Positions 15,598 to 23,742 of a stretch of DNA of 37,503 nucleotides are shown here, piece by piece. The translations under genes and the position numbers were made by a program. Source of the stretch: Thermosyntropha lipolytica DSM 11003 (GTDB lineage Bacteria; Bacillota; Syntrophomonadia; Syntrophomonadales; Syntrophomonadaceae); assembly GCF_900129805.1 (NCBI RefSeq), contig NZ_FQWY01000020.1, positions 1-37,503 of the forward strand. The letters are read 5' to 3'. The first letter of the stretch is position 1. Each line of letters opens with the position of its first letter. Under the pieces are notes generated by a model. That model did no database searches. It saw nothing but the letters and a program-made list of their open reading frames with translations, and was not told where the DNA came from.

Positions 15598-17103
15598 ATG
15601 GCCAAGATACCTGTGCTGACACTTACATTATTATTTCCGATTATAGGTGCAATTCTTATCATGGTCCTGCCCCGGGAAAGGGTAAAAGAGATAAAATATA
15701 CGGCAGCTGCGGCCACCCTGCCCAGTTTGCTGTTATCCCTGTTTATATTCATAACTTATGACCGGAAGGCAGGCGGAATGCAGTTTGTGGAAAGGATAAA
15801 CTGGACACCTGATCTGGGGGTGAGCTATGCCCTGGGGGTAGATGGCATAAGTATTACCATGCTTCTTCTTACTACCCTTATCGGCTTTAGCGCTGTTTTT
15901 GCCTCCTTTCGGGTAAATGAACAGGCCAAAGAGTTTTTCTCCCTGCTTCTTTTGCTTATCAGCGGGGTAATGGGAACCTTTATCACTACTGACCTTTTTA
16001 TTTTCTTCCTTTTCTATGAAGTAGTCGTAATTCCCATATATATACTGGTTATAATGTGGGGAAGCAGCAAGCGGGTTACCAAAGAATATGCAGGCATGAA
16101 GCTTACCATCTATCTTTTGATCGGGAGTGCGTTTCTGCTTTTAGGGATTATATCCCTCTATGTAAAATCTTATTTGTTAACGGGAAAACCTTCCACCGAC
16201 CTTATGTATCTGGCTACTCTGGATTATGATGTGGGCTTCCAGATATTTGTCTTTGCTCTTATGACTATCGGCTTTGGCACCCTGCTTTCCATGTTCCCTT
16301 TTTATTCCTGGTCTCCGGACGGCTATGCCGGGGCTCCCACGGCAGTAAGTATGATTCATGCCGGGGTGCTGAAAAAAATAGGCGGCTATGGATTGATAAG
16401 GATCGGGCTTTACCTCCTGCCGGCGGGGGCTCAGGTAATTGCCCCGGTTATAGCTATTCTGGCGATTGGCAATGTGCTGTATGCTGCCTTTATTTGTATA
16501 AGCCAGAAGGATTTGAAATACATTGTGGGATATTCCAGTGTAAGCCATATGGGGTATGTTTTAATAGGTATTGCGGCTTTAAACCTTATAAGCATCAACG
16601 GAGCGGTTATGATGATGTTTGGACACGGGGTGATGGCGGCACTCTTTTTTGCCCTGATCGGCAACCTCTATGAAAAGAGCCATACCCGCAATATTGATGA
16701 TTTTGGGGGCCTGGCCCATCAGATGCCGCGCCTGGCCACCGGTTTTATGATAGCCGGGCTTGCTTCTTTAGGGCTTCCCGGCATGGTAAATTTTATTGGC
16801 GAATTTACTATATTTGTCGGAGCTTTCAGCCAGTATAAGGTGATTACCGTTCTGGCTGTTTCCGGGGTTATATTTACTGCCCTCTATATATTAAGAGCTC
16901 TGGGAACTATGCTTTTTGGCCCCCGGCAGGAAAAATGGGATGGCCTTACAGACCTTAAAGGGGTAGAGATGGTTCCCCTGGTAGTTCTGGGAACAGCTAT
17001 CATTCTGGGCGGAATTTTACCCTTCGGGCTTATGGATATTATAAATCAGGGCACCCTGGAACTTTTAGCCCAGGCTAAACTGCTGACGATAGGGGGGATT
17101 TAA
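15598..17103 (+). CDS. nuoM: Complex I subunit M, antiporter-like
   Basis: A 501-residue antiporter-like membrane subunit. It shows the conserved glutamate in FYEVVVIPIYILVIMWG, the channel lysine region in APTAVSMIHAGVLKKIGGYG, and the SVSHMGYVLIGIAA segment. The length is normal. RBS GGGGGAG precedes the ATG. It lies between nuoL and nuoN, with 12-base and 2-base gaps respectively. Confidence 0.96.
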   Translation: MAKIPVLTLTLLFPIIGAILIMVLPRERVKEIKYTAAAATLPSLLLSLFIFITYDRKAGGMQFVERINWTPDLGVSYALGVDGISITMLLLTTLIGFSAVFASFRVNEQAKEFFSLLLLLISGVMGTFITTDLFIFFLFYEVVVIPIYILVIMWGSSKRVTKEYAGMKLTIYLLIGSAFLLLGIISLYVKSYLLTGKPSTDLMYLATLDYDVGFQIFVFALMTIGFGTLLSMFPFYSWSPDGYAGAPTAVSMIHAGVLKKIGGYGLIRIGLYLLPAGAQVIAPVIAILAIGNVLYAAFICISQKDLKYIVGYSSVSHMGYVLIGIAALNLISINGAVMMMFGHGVMAALFFALIGNLYEKSHTRNIDDFGGLAHQMPRLATGFMIAGLASLGLPGMVNFIGEFTIFVGAFSQYKVITVLAVSGVIFTALYILRALGTMLFGPRQEKWDGLTDLKGVEMVPLVVLGTAIILGGILPFGLMDIINQGTLELLAQAKLLTIGGI

Positions 17104-17105
17104 AG

Positions 17106-18518
17106 ATGCTAAGCCTTTTACTTCCCGAGATAATAACAGCTTCTCTGGGGGTTCTGGTCATTCTTCTGGCCGTAATCCTTCCCGGCAAAGGGGAAAAAAC
17201 CGTACAGACCCTGACGGTAGCTGGACTTGTAGCAGTTTTATTTTTAGCAGTAAAGATAGGAGTAGATAAAGAGGTATTATTCAATGGCATATATATAATT
17301 GATGCTTATGCCGGTTTTTTTAAGATCCTTTTTCTAACCGGGGCCATCCTGGTTATCTTAAGTTCGGCAAATTATGTTAAAAATTTTAGCGGACGCATTT
17401 CTGAATTTTACGGATTTATGCTTTTTGCGGTGCTGGGCATGATGATAATGGCAGGAGCAGGAGATCTTCTGACTTTATATATTGCCCTGGAGCTGATGAC
17501 CATAAGCTTTTACATTCTGGTTGCTTATGTCTTAAACCGGGAAACTTCAAAGGAGGCAGGATTAAAATATCTGATTTTAGGTGCTCTTTCTTCCGGCATC
17601 CTTCTTTTTGGCATAAGCCTGGTTTATGCTTTAACCGGAACTACGGTTTTGAGTGAAATAGGGAGCCGTTTAACCCTGGAACCTGCGTTGATAAGTGCAG
17701 TTATCCTTATTTTAGCCGGTTTTGGCTTTAAGATTGCCCTTATTCCTTTTCACATGTGGACTCCGGATATCTATGAAGGGGCTCCTATAAATGTAACTGC
17801 TTTTCTGGCTGTTGCCTCCAAGGCGGCGGGGCTGGCAGCGATGGTAAGGGTATTTATATCCAGCTTCCAGCTAGGATTTTTTGACTGGCAGCTTATTTTA
17901 GCTCTTTTGGCGGCTCTTACCATGATAATAGGAAACCTGGTAGCCCTGGTGCAGAGCAATATAAAACGGCTTTTAGCCTATTCCAGCATAGCCCAGGCCG
18001 GTTATCTGGCAGTAGGGCTGGTAGCAGCCAATGAATACGGGCTTAAAGGAATCCTTTTTTACAGTATGGTCTATGTTTTTGCCAATTTGGGAGCTTTTGC
18101 CGTAGCTGTTCAGGTAGAAAATGATACCGGAAGCAATGAAATAAAGGATTTTGGAGAACTGGGAAAAAGGTCGCCTTTTCTGGCTGCAGTAATGACCGTA
18201 TGCCTGCTTTCTTTGGCTGGAATTCCTCCCCTGGCCGGCTTTGTAGGTAAATTCTACCTGTTTTCCGGTGCCGTAGAAGCCGGATATGTCTGGCTTGCTT
18301 TTATAGGGCTTTTGATGAGTATGATATCAGTTTACTACTATCTCAATGTAGTAAAAGTCATGTATATAGGAAAAAGTCCTAAAGAAACATTTCCGGCTAT
18401 CGAGCCTTCTGCCCGGCTGGCTCTCTGGATCTGCTTGCTCTTAACTGTATTTTTAGGCATTTATCCTTACCCCCTTACATTATGGACAGGAAATGCGGTC
18501 AAGCTATTTTTAGGCTAA
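17106..18518 (+). CDS. nuoN: Complex I subunit N, antiporter-like
   Basis: A 470-residue antiporter-like subunit next to NuoK in the membrane arm. Diagnostic segments are IALELMTISFYILVAYVLNR with its conserved glutamate, FKIALIPFHMWTPDIYEG, and YSSIAQAGYLAVGL. It ends the operon. No NuoE, F or G genes occur anywhere in the window, so this is an 11-subunit enzyme with an unknown electron-input module. No clear terminator follows before coaD. Confidence 0.96.
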   Translation: MLSLLLPEIITASLGVLVILLAVILPGKGEKTVQTLTVAGLVAVLFLAVKIGVDKEVLFNGIYIIDAYAGFFKILFLTGAILVILSSANYVKNFSGRISEFYGFMLFAVLGMMIMAGAGDLLTLYIALELMTISFYILVAYVLNRETSKEAGLKYLILGALSSGILLFGISLVYALTGTTVLSEIGSRLTLEPALISAVILILAGFGFKIALIPFHMWTPDIYEGAPINVTAFLAVASKAAGLAAMVRVFISSFQLGFFDWQLILALLAALTMIIGNLVALVQSNIKRLLAYSSIAQAGYLAVGLVAANEYGLKGILFYSMVYVFANLGAFAVAVQVENDTGSNEIKDFGELGKRSPFLAAVMTVCLLSLAGIPPLAGFVGKFYLFSGAVEAGYVWLAFIGLLMSMISVYYYLNVVKVMYIGKSPKETFPAIEPSARLALWICLLLTVFLGIYPYPLTLWTGNAVKLFLG

Positions 18519-18623
18519 AAGCATAACTTGCTATTATGACAAATGTTCGTAAAGCAGGAAAAAACGAAAAAGGGGAGAAATAATTTAACTATATGTTTTT
18601 TAAGGCTTAAGGGGGTAAATAGT

Positions 18624-19100
18624 TTGAAATTAGCAGTATATCCGGGCAGCTTTGATCCTGTAACCAGAGGGCATATAGATATTTTGGAAAAGACAAGCCG
18701 GCTTTTTGACCAGATTATAATTGCAGTGGTGCATAATGTCCACAAGAAAGCCCTGTTTACCCTGGAAGAAAGGGTAGAAATGATAAAGGAGAGCACCTCT
18801 CATCTGCCCAATGTACAGGTAGAGGCTTTTACAGGACTTCTGGTAGATTATATCCGGAAGAAGAATGCCTGTGCCATAATAAGAGGTTTAAGGACGGTTT
18901 CAGATTTCGAATATGAAGCGACTATGGCTTTTATGAACAAAAACCTGCTGCCTGATGTAGATACCATATTTGTGATGTCCAGGCCGGAATATATATTTAT
19001 AAGCTCTAGCGGGGTAAAAGAAGCTGCTCTTTTAGGTGGGGATGTAAGCACTATGGTGCCACCGGCCGTGGAGAAAAAACTCAGGGAAAAATTAAAATAA
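18624..19100 (+). CDS. coaD: Phosphopantetheine adenylyltransferase
   Basis: A 158-residue enzyme that transfers AMP from ATP to 4'-phosphopantetheine, the penultimate step of coenzyme A synthesis. The N-terminal nucleotide-binding motif YPGSFDPVTRGH, IIRGLRTVSDFEYE and the C-terminal ISSSGVKE are intact. The start is a TTG at 18624, preceded by AAGGGGG. An in-frame ATG at 18543 would add 27 residues not typical of the family. In Bacillus this gene lies between rsmD and ylbJ. Here it follows nuoN, while rsmD and ylbJ are 15 kb away. Confidence 0.94.
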   Translation: MKLAVYPGSFDPVTRGHIDILEKTSRLFDQIIIAVVHNVHKKALFTLEERVEMIKESTSHLPNVQVEAFTGLLVDYIRKKNACAIIRGLRTVSDFEYEATMAFMNKNLLPDVDTIFVMSRPEYIFISSSGVKEAALLGGDVSTMVPPAVEKKLREKLK

Positions 19101-19131
19101 AGAAGATTATTTTAAACAAGGATAACTATGG

Positions 19132-19170
19132 CCTTCTTCTCCTCCTGAGGAGAGAAGAAGGTTTTGTTTT
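19132..19170 (+). terminator. Intrinsic terminator after coaD
   Basis: The stem CCTTCTTCT/AGAAGAAGG, extended by CTCC/GGAG around a TGA loop, is followed by TTTTGTTTT. It is a strong rho-independent terminator. Confidence 0.88.
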
Positions 19171-19171
19171 G

Positions 19172-19244
19172 TGACAAGATATTGTCAGCAGTATCTGATA
19201 AAATATGCTCAGGCTGGTTGTCGAAAAACATGTATACGGTATAC
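19172..19244. promoter_or_regulatory. Two small dyad sites upstream of the GGDEF/HD-GYP gene
   Basis: TGACAA-GATA-TTGTCA (19172-19187) is a perfect 6-bp inverted repeat. GTATAC-G-GTATAC (19232-19244) is both a direct and an inverted repeat. They lie 140 to 215 bases before the next gene, in a 286-bp gap that also has TATAAT boxes at 19299 and 19313. They could be repressor operators. No protein is assigned. Confidence 0.3.
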
Positions 19245-19386
19245 TCTGATGTCTAAATTTCAGTAAGAAATAATATATATTAAATATTGTTTATCTATTA
19301 TAATAATATGCGTATAATAAAAAATTATCCGGCAGTTAAATTTGTGTACGAGATGTTTTTATGCGTTTACGGGGAGAGGTATCATA

Positions 19387-22194
19387 ATGTCGGTGCAAAA
19401 ACAGATTTTAAAGGGATTTAGTTTAATTTTGATAACGGCTCTGCTGGTTTTTATAGCGGTTTTTGTGATATACATGAGGAATATCAGCCATAAGGTAGAA
19501 AAGGAGCTGGTGCAGGAAAATATAAAAAGGGTTTATTATATCTGGCAAAATGAGATAAAGGTGCTGGACAAAATGGTAAATGACGAAGCTGAATGGGATG
19601 AAAGCTATCGCTTTGTACAGGAGAAGAATGCGGATTATGTGGAAAAAAACTTGCTTGACGGCACTTTTGAAAATGCCCGTCTAAATTATATTATTTTTCT
19701 GGATAAAGACGGGAAAAAAGTTTATGCCCGGGGATATGACTTTATAAAAAAAGAAGATATTTCAATACCTGAGGAAATCCTGCGGGATGTATCTTCTACT
19801 CCCGGAGGGCAAAAAGGATTGCTTATGACTGCCGAGGGCCCTGTTTTGTTTGCTGCCCGACCGGTTTTAAAGAGTGATGGAAAAGGGCCAGCTGCAGGAA
19901 ACCTTATATTTGGCCGTTTGCTTACAGAAGAGGAATTACAAAACCTGGCCGCAAGGTCAGGGGTAAATCTAAAGCTCCTTCCTCTTAACAGCGCGGATCT
20001 CTCAGGGCTAAAGGACTCCGGGTTTTTGCCTGAGGGGAATCCGTATTACATTAAGAGTTTTAGCAAAACCAGGGCTGTTTCCTATCTGGTTTTAAGAGAT
20101 ATAAACGGCAGAGACGGGTTGCTGCTGGAGATAAGTTATGCCAGATGGCTGCCAGGGGTTTTAATATCGGTAGCCTATGTCTATGGTTTTTTACTTCTGG
20201 GGATAATGGTTCTGGCTTTTTATCTCTTATGGAACTGGCTGAATAGAAAAATAGTAGATCGCATAAACAAACTTACCCGGGCAGTAAGAAAAGTAGATAT
20301 GGATGTGGCTGATTTCCGGGAGGAGATAGAAATCCCTGACTTTAGCGAAGATGATGAGATAAGTGCTCTGGCAAATTCTGTCCGCCAGATGCTGGAAAAG
20401 ATACAGGACCAGCAGGAGGGGATAATTAAAAATGAGCAAAAATGGTATTCCCTGCTGGCTAGTGCGCCGGGAGCTATATTTGTTATCCAGAAGGGGAAGG
20501 TGGTATTTGCCCGCGGCAAGCTGATAGAAGAAGCCGGTTATAGATGGGAAGAAGTAGTGGAAAACCCCTTTAAGTATTTTGTTCATAGAGAAGATATTAT
20601 AAATTTACTCAGGGATTATCAGGATTTGCTGGAAGGCAGGCGGAGAAAACTAGTCTATGCTTTCCGGATAATAGACAAAAAAGGAAAAGAGGTCTGGGTA
20701 GAAGATAATGCAGCGGTTATCGAGTGGGAAGGGGAAAAGGCTACCCTGCATTTTACGCGGGATATAACAGCCCGCAAGATTTTAGAAGAAGAGATAAACC
20801 GGCTGATGGCGGAAAAGAATATGATTCTGGACAGCTTAACCGAACGGGTGGCTCTTATAGACCAGGATATGCATATAATATGGACTAATAAAAAGACTGG
20901 TTCTTCTCTAGACGGAGAGCTGGCAGGCGTCGGGGAGCTGTGGGGAGCTAGATGTTATGAAGTGTGGGCAGGGAGAAATAGTATATGTCCCGGCTGTCCG
21001 GTACCCAAAGCCTTGCAGAGCGGGGTGCCGGCAGCGGAAGAAGTAGAATTTGCTGATGGCAGCATCTGGAGGGTAAATGCCCATCCGGTAAGGGATGGAA
21101 AGGGAAGGATTAACGGGGCCGTCATAGCCGGGCTTGATGTAACTGAACGCAAACACTATGAAGAAAGGCTCAAGTACCTGTCCCTGCATGATGGTCTTAC
21201 CGGGCTTTATAACCGGGCTTATTTTGAATCAGAAATGAAAAGGCTTTCTAAAAGCCGGGATTATCCTATAACTTTGATTATTGCCGATCTGGATGGGCTT
21301 AAACTGGTCAATGATACTATGGGCCATAATATCGGAGATGAAATGCTTAAGGCCTTTGCTGAGGTGTTAAGGGGTGTTTTCCGGGCTTCTGATCTGGTTT
21401 TCCGCATCGGGGGAGATGAATTTGCTGTTATTCTGCCGGGTACAGGAAAAGAAGAGGCAGATAACATAATAAAGAGGATAGAGGCGGCTTTTGATGCCTA
21501 TAATGAAAAACATCCTGCCCTGCCTATTAAGGCTTCCCTGGGAGCGGCTACTGCTTTAAGTCCGGAAGAACCTTTAGAGCAGGTATTCAAACAGGCAGAT
21601 GATTTTATGTACCGCAACAAGATGCTGGGGCGTGCCGGCTTGCGCCACAGTATTTTACATGCCCTTATGGCTACCCTGGCGGAAAAAGATTATTTAAACT
21701 ATGGACATGCGGAAAGGCTTAAAGATATATGCCGCAAAATGGGAGAGAGATTGAAGCTTTCTTACCAGCAGATGAATGATCTTTCCCTGCTGGCAGAGAT
21801 TCATGATATAGGAAAGGTTGCCGTACCGGACAGTATCCTTTTCAAAGATGCTCCTCTTACCGAAGAAGAATGGGAGGTAATAAAGCAGCATGCGGAAAAA
21901 GGTTACCGCATTGCTCTTTCTACCCCTGATCTGGCAGCTATTGCCGACCTTATTTTAAAACATCATGAGAGATGGGATGGCAAAGGTTATCCCCTGGGTT
22001 TAAAAGGAGAAGAGATCCCGCTGGAATGCCGGATATTTGCCCTGGCAGATGCCTTTGATGCCATGACGAGCGCTAGGCCTTACCGGCAAGCTTTAACCCG
22101 GGAAGAAGCATTAGAAGAAATAAAGAAAAATGCAGGAAGTCAATTTGACCCTGAATTGGTAAAAATTTTTATTTCCGTTATAGAATCGGAATAA
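19387..22194 (+). CDS. Membrane cyclic-di-GMP enzyme: CHASE4-HAMP-PAS-PAS-GGDEF-HD-GYP
   Basis: A 935-residue protein from the ATG at 19387, chosen because GGGGAGAGG precedes it. It has an N-terminal helix (about 8-30), an extracellular CHASE4-like domain (to about 250), a second helix (about 255-277), HAMP, then two PAS domains. The second PAS has a cysteine cluster in CYEVWAGRNSICPGCPVP. The GGDEF motif (675-679) is intact, and the inhibitory RxxD site (RASD) lies five residues before it, so diguanylate cyclase activity with product inhibition is plausible. The HD-GYP domain is also complete, with HDIGK at 806 and HHERWDGKGYPLGL at 859, implying cyclic-di-GMP hydrolysis. Having both opposing activities in one protein means the net output cannot be predicted. 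Confidence 0.9.
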   Translation: MSVQKQILKGFSLILITALLVFIAVFVIYMRNISHKVEKELVQENIKRVYYIWQNEIKVLDKMVNDEAEWDESYRFVQEKNADYVEKNLLDGTFENARLNYIIFLDKDGKKVYARGYDFIKKEDISIPEEILRDVSSTPGGQKGLLMTAEGPVLFAARPVLKSDGKGPAAGNLIFGRLLTEEELQNLAARSGVNLKLLPLNSADLSGLKDSGFLPEGNPYYIKSFSKTRAVSYLVLRDINGRDGLLLEISYARWLPGVLISVAYVYGFLLLGIMVLAFYLLWNWLNRKIVDRINKLTRAVRKVDMDVADFREEIEIPDFSEDDEISALANSVRQMLEKIQDQQEGIIKNEQKWYSLLASAPGAIFVIQKGKVVFARGKLIEEAGYRWEEVVENPFKYFVHREDIINLLRDYQDLLEGRRRKLVYAFRIIDKKGKEVWVEDNAAVIEWEGEKATLHFTRDITARKILEEEINRLMAEKNMILDSLTERVALIDQDMHIIWTNKKTGSSLDGELAGVGELWGARCYEVWAGRNSICPGCPVPKALQSGVPAAEEVEFADGSIWRVNAHPVRDGKGRINGAVIAGLDVTERKHYEERLKYLSLHDGLTGLYNRAYFESEMKRLSKSRDYPITLIIADLDGLKLVNDTMGHNIGDEMLKAFAEVLRGVFRASDLVFRIGGDEFAVILPGTGKEEADNIIKRIEAAFDAYNEKHPALPIKASLGAATALSPEEPLEQVFKQADDFMYRNKMLGRAGLRHSILHALMATLAEKDYLNYGHAERLKDICRKMGERLKLSYQQMNDLSLLAEIHDIGKVAVPDSILFKDAPLTEEEWEVIKQHAEKGYRIALSTPDLAAIADLILKHHERWDGKGYPLGLKGEEIPLECRIFALADAFDAMTSARPYRQALTREEALEEIKKNAGSQFDPELVKIFISVIESE

Positions 22195-22225
22195 AAAATC
22201 CGGGGGGAGTCCCCCGGAATTTTTT
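22193..22225. terminator. Bidirectional terminator between the c-di-GMP gene and the 3D-domain gene
   Basis: The stem CCGGGGG/CCCCCGG with a four-base GAGT-like loop is flanked by A6 on the left and T6 on the right. It can therefore work as a terminator on both strands of this convergent pair. It overlaps the last codons of the minus-strand gene. Confidence 0.88.
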
Positions 22226-22844
22226 ATGGATATATGGTTATAGTTACGGTTTTGATTCCCCAGTTTAATGCTTCCTGATGGGTACTGAAACATAAGTCGA
22301 TGCGGTTGCCTTTGATGGCCCCGCCCTGGTCAGCAGCTATACCTTCACCATAGCCGGGAATGTAGAGACGGCTGCCCATGGGGATTACCTTAGGATCAAC
22401 GGCGACAATTCCTCTTCTTAATGGATAACCCAGGTAAGAAGGTTGTCCGTGAAACGGATAGTTACACTTGTAACAGGGACAATAACCTGTTGCCACTACG
22501 GTTAAAGTTCTGGCTGTTCCCCGGGAAGGCTGGGTATAATTTGTATTTGAGCTTTTTCCTAAAGCGCTCCAGGTCTGGGGACCAACTATGCCGTCAACCT
22601 TAATGCCGGCATCTTTTTGAAATTTTATAACTGCATTGTATGTTCTGTTCCCAAATATCCCATCAACTGTTCCGCACCAGTAGCCTTTGTTATTAAGGGT
22701 TTGCTGCAAGGTTTTAACAGCTTCACCTCTTGAGCCCCATTTGAGTACAGGCTGAGATGCTTGTACATCATCGGCCAGGACGAAAGCCAGCGTAACCATG
22801 AAAAAAGATAAAAAAACGATTAAGGCTAGATTTTTTTTAGACAT
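22224..22844 (-). CDS. Secreted peptidoglycan-binding 3D-domain protein (putative cell-wall hydrolase)
   Basis: A 206-residue protein. The start is the ATG at 22844, with GAAAGGAGAG upstream, which gives a clear signal peptide (about 1-30). A peptidoglycan-binding domain 1 (about 33-95) contains LKWGSRGEAVKTLQQTLN and DGIFGNRTYNAVIKFQ. The C-terminal domain (about 110-206) is a 3D domain, named for its aspartates: VDPKVIPMGSRLYIPGYG, ADQGG and NRIDLCF. It resembles MltA/RlpA double-psi barrels, which cleave peptidoglycan glycan strands. Such proteins occur in vegetative wall turnover, resuscitation and spore germination of Firmicutes. Enzymatic activity is inferred only. Confidence 0.88.
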   Translation of the reverse strand: MSKKNLALIVFLSFFMVTLAFVLADDVQASQPVLKWGSRGEAVKTLQQTLNNKGYWCGTVDGIFGNRTYNAVIKFQKDAGIKVDGIVGPQTWSALGKSSNTNYTQPSRGTARTLTVVATGYCPCYKCNYPFHGQPSYLGYPLRRGIVAVDPKVIPMGSRLYIPGYGEGIAADQGGAIKGNRIDLCFSTHQEALNWGIKTVTITIYP

Positions 22845-22893
22845 AAAAACTCTCCTTTCTCCCCCTAAATAAGGGTTAAAAGTAGTTCGGTAA

Positions 22894-22925
22894 CAAAAAA
22901 TCAGGCTCATAAATAAGCCTGATTT
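22894..22925 (-). terminator. Intrinsic terminator after the gamma-carbonic anhydrase gene
   Basis: On the minus strand, AAATCAGGCT pairs with AGCCTGATTT (10 bp, eight-base loop), followed by a run of U. It lies 154 bases past the gamma-carbonic anhydrase stop and 50 bases before the 3D-domain gene start. It could end the first transcript or attenuate the second. Two further copies of CAGGCT lie upstream in the same leader and could compete for the 3' arm. Confidence 0.82.
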
Positions 22926-23078
22926 ACTCCATTATTTTAACTTTTCTTTTTGTATCTCTCAAATAGCCTGAAAAAGGGCCTTCAGGGACGAGCCTGGAGA
23001 TGAGGAAAATAAGATATAAAATAGTATCTTTTTTACAGCTATATGTCCATATAGGGGATGATAACATTTTGTAGTTTA

Positions 23079-23609
23079 TTATCCATTTAAAGGTTTTAAA
23101 CCGTTAAAAGAGCGCTGGGCCAGGTCTTGATAGATTTTGACCGCCAGCTTGTTATAATTTAACATATTTTCATCAACATCTTTTACCACTTTGGCTGGAT
23201 TTCCCATAGCTATTTTACGGGATGGTATCGTTTTACCAGGTGGAAGCAGGCTTCCGGCAGCCAGCACCGCTTCAGGTTCGATACGGCATCCATTATTTAC
23301 TATGGCTCCCATGCCTATTATGGCATATTCGCCAACATAACATGGCCCGTGTACGATGGCCGAGTGCCCTATAAGGACATTTTCCGCAATTACGGCTTCC
23401 GTTCCTGGTTCGGCATGTAAAACGGCATTGTCCTGAATATTAGAACCATCGCCGATGGTTATTTTGCCGTAATCTCCTCTAAGTACGGTTCCTGCTGCTA
23501 TATAACAGTTTTTTCCGATAATCACTTCGCCGATAACCGTGGCCTGGGGATGAACAAAAGAATTTTCCCCGATTACCGGCTTTTTACCCTCAAATTCGTA
23601 AAGTGGCAT
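23079..23609 (-). CDS. Gamma-carbonic-anhydrase-like hexapeptide-repeat protein
   Basis: A 176-residue protein made mostly of hexapeptide repeats (pattern I-G-x-x-x-x) that build a left-handed beta helix, followed by a C-terminal helix. Metal-ligand histidines typical of the YrdA/PaaY/gamma-carbonic anhydrase group appear in VLHAEPG and IGHSAIVHG. RGDYGKITIGDGSNIQDNAV is the group signature. True carbonic anhydrase activity is not certain, because many members lack it or bind other ligands. The RBS GGGGGGATT precedes the ATG. It diverges from hslO. Confidence 0.88.
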   Translation of the reverse strand: MPLYEFEGKKPVIGENSFVHPQATVIGEVIIGKNCYIAAGTVLRGDYGKITIGDGSNIQDNAVLHAEPGTEAVIAENVLIGHSAIVHGPCYVGEYAIIGMGAIVNNGCRIEPEAVLAAGSLLPPGKTIPSRKIAMGNPAKVVKDVDENMLNYNKLAVKIYQDLAQRSFNGLKPLNG

Positions 23610-23653
23610 ATTTAATCCCCCCCAATAAGTTATATCTTTAAATTATACATAGG

Positions 23654-23711
23654 AGAGGATAATCCTCTTTTTTAAATATTATTTTTAAAAAGAGGATATA
23701 AAAGGTATAAT
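23654..23711. promoter_or_regulatory. Dyad operator-like site in the divergent gamma-CA / hslO promoter region
   Basis: AGAGGAT-A-ATCCTCT (23654-23668) is a perfect 15-base palindrome. A third AGAGGAT (23691-23697) follows. It lies 8 bases upstream of a TATAAT box (23706-23711) that probably serves hslO. On the minus strand a TATAAT (23647-23642) is placed for the carbonic-anhydrase-like gene. The repeated site thus overlaps both promoters. It is unlike the CIRCE or CtsR operators. Confidence 0.4.
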
Positions 23712-23742
23712 TACTAAAAAGATAGCAGGAGAGGAAGAGGTT

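Noticed and set aside
20227-20586. Minus-strand ORFs inside the c-di-GMP gene
   Set aside because: They are shadows of the strongly conserved HAMP-PAS region, have no start signals and encode low-complexity hydrophobic peptides.
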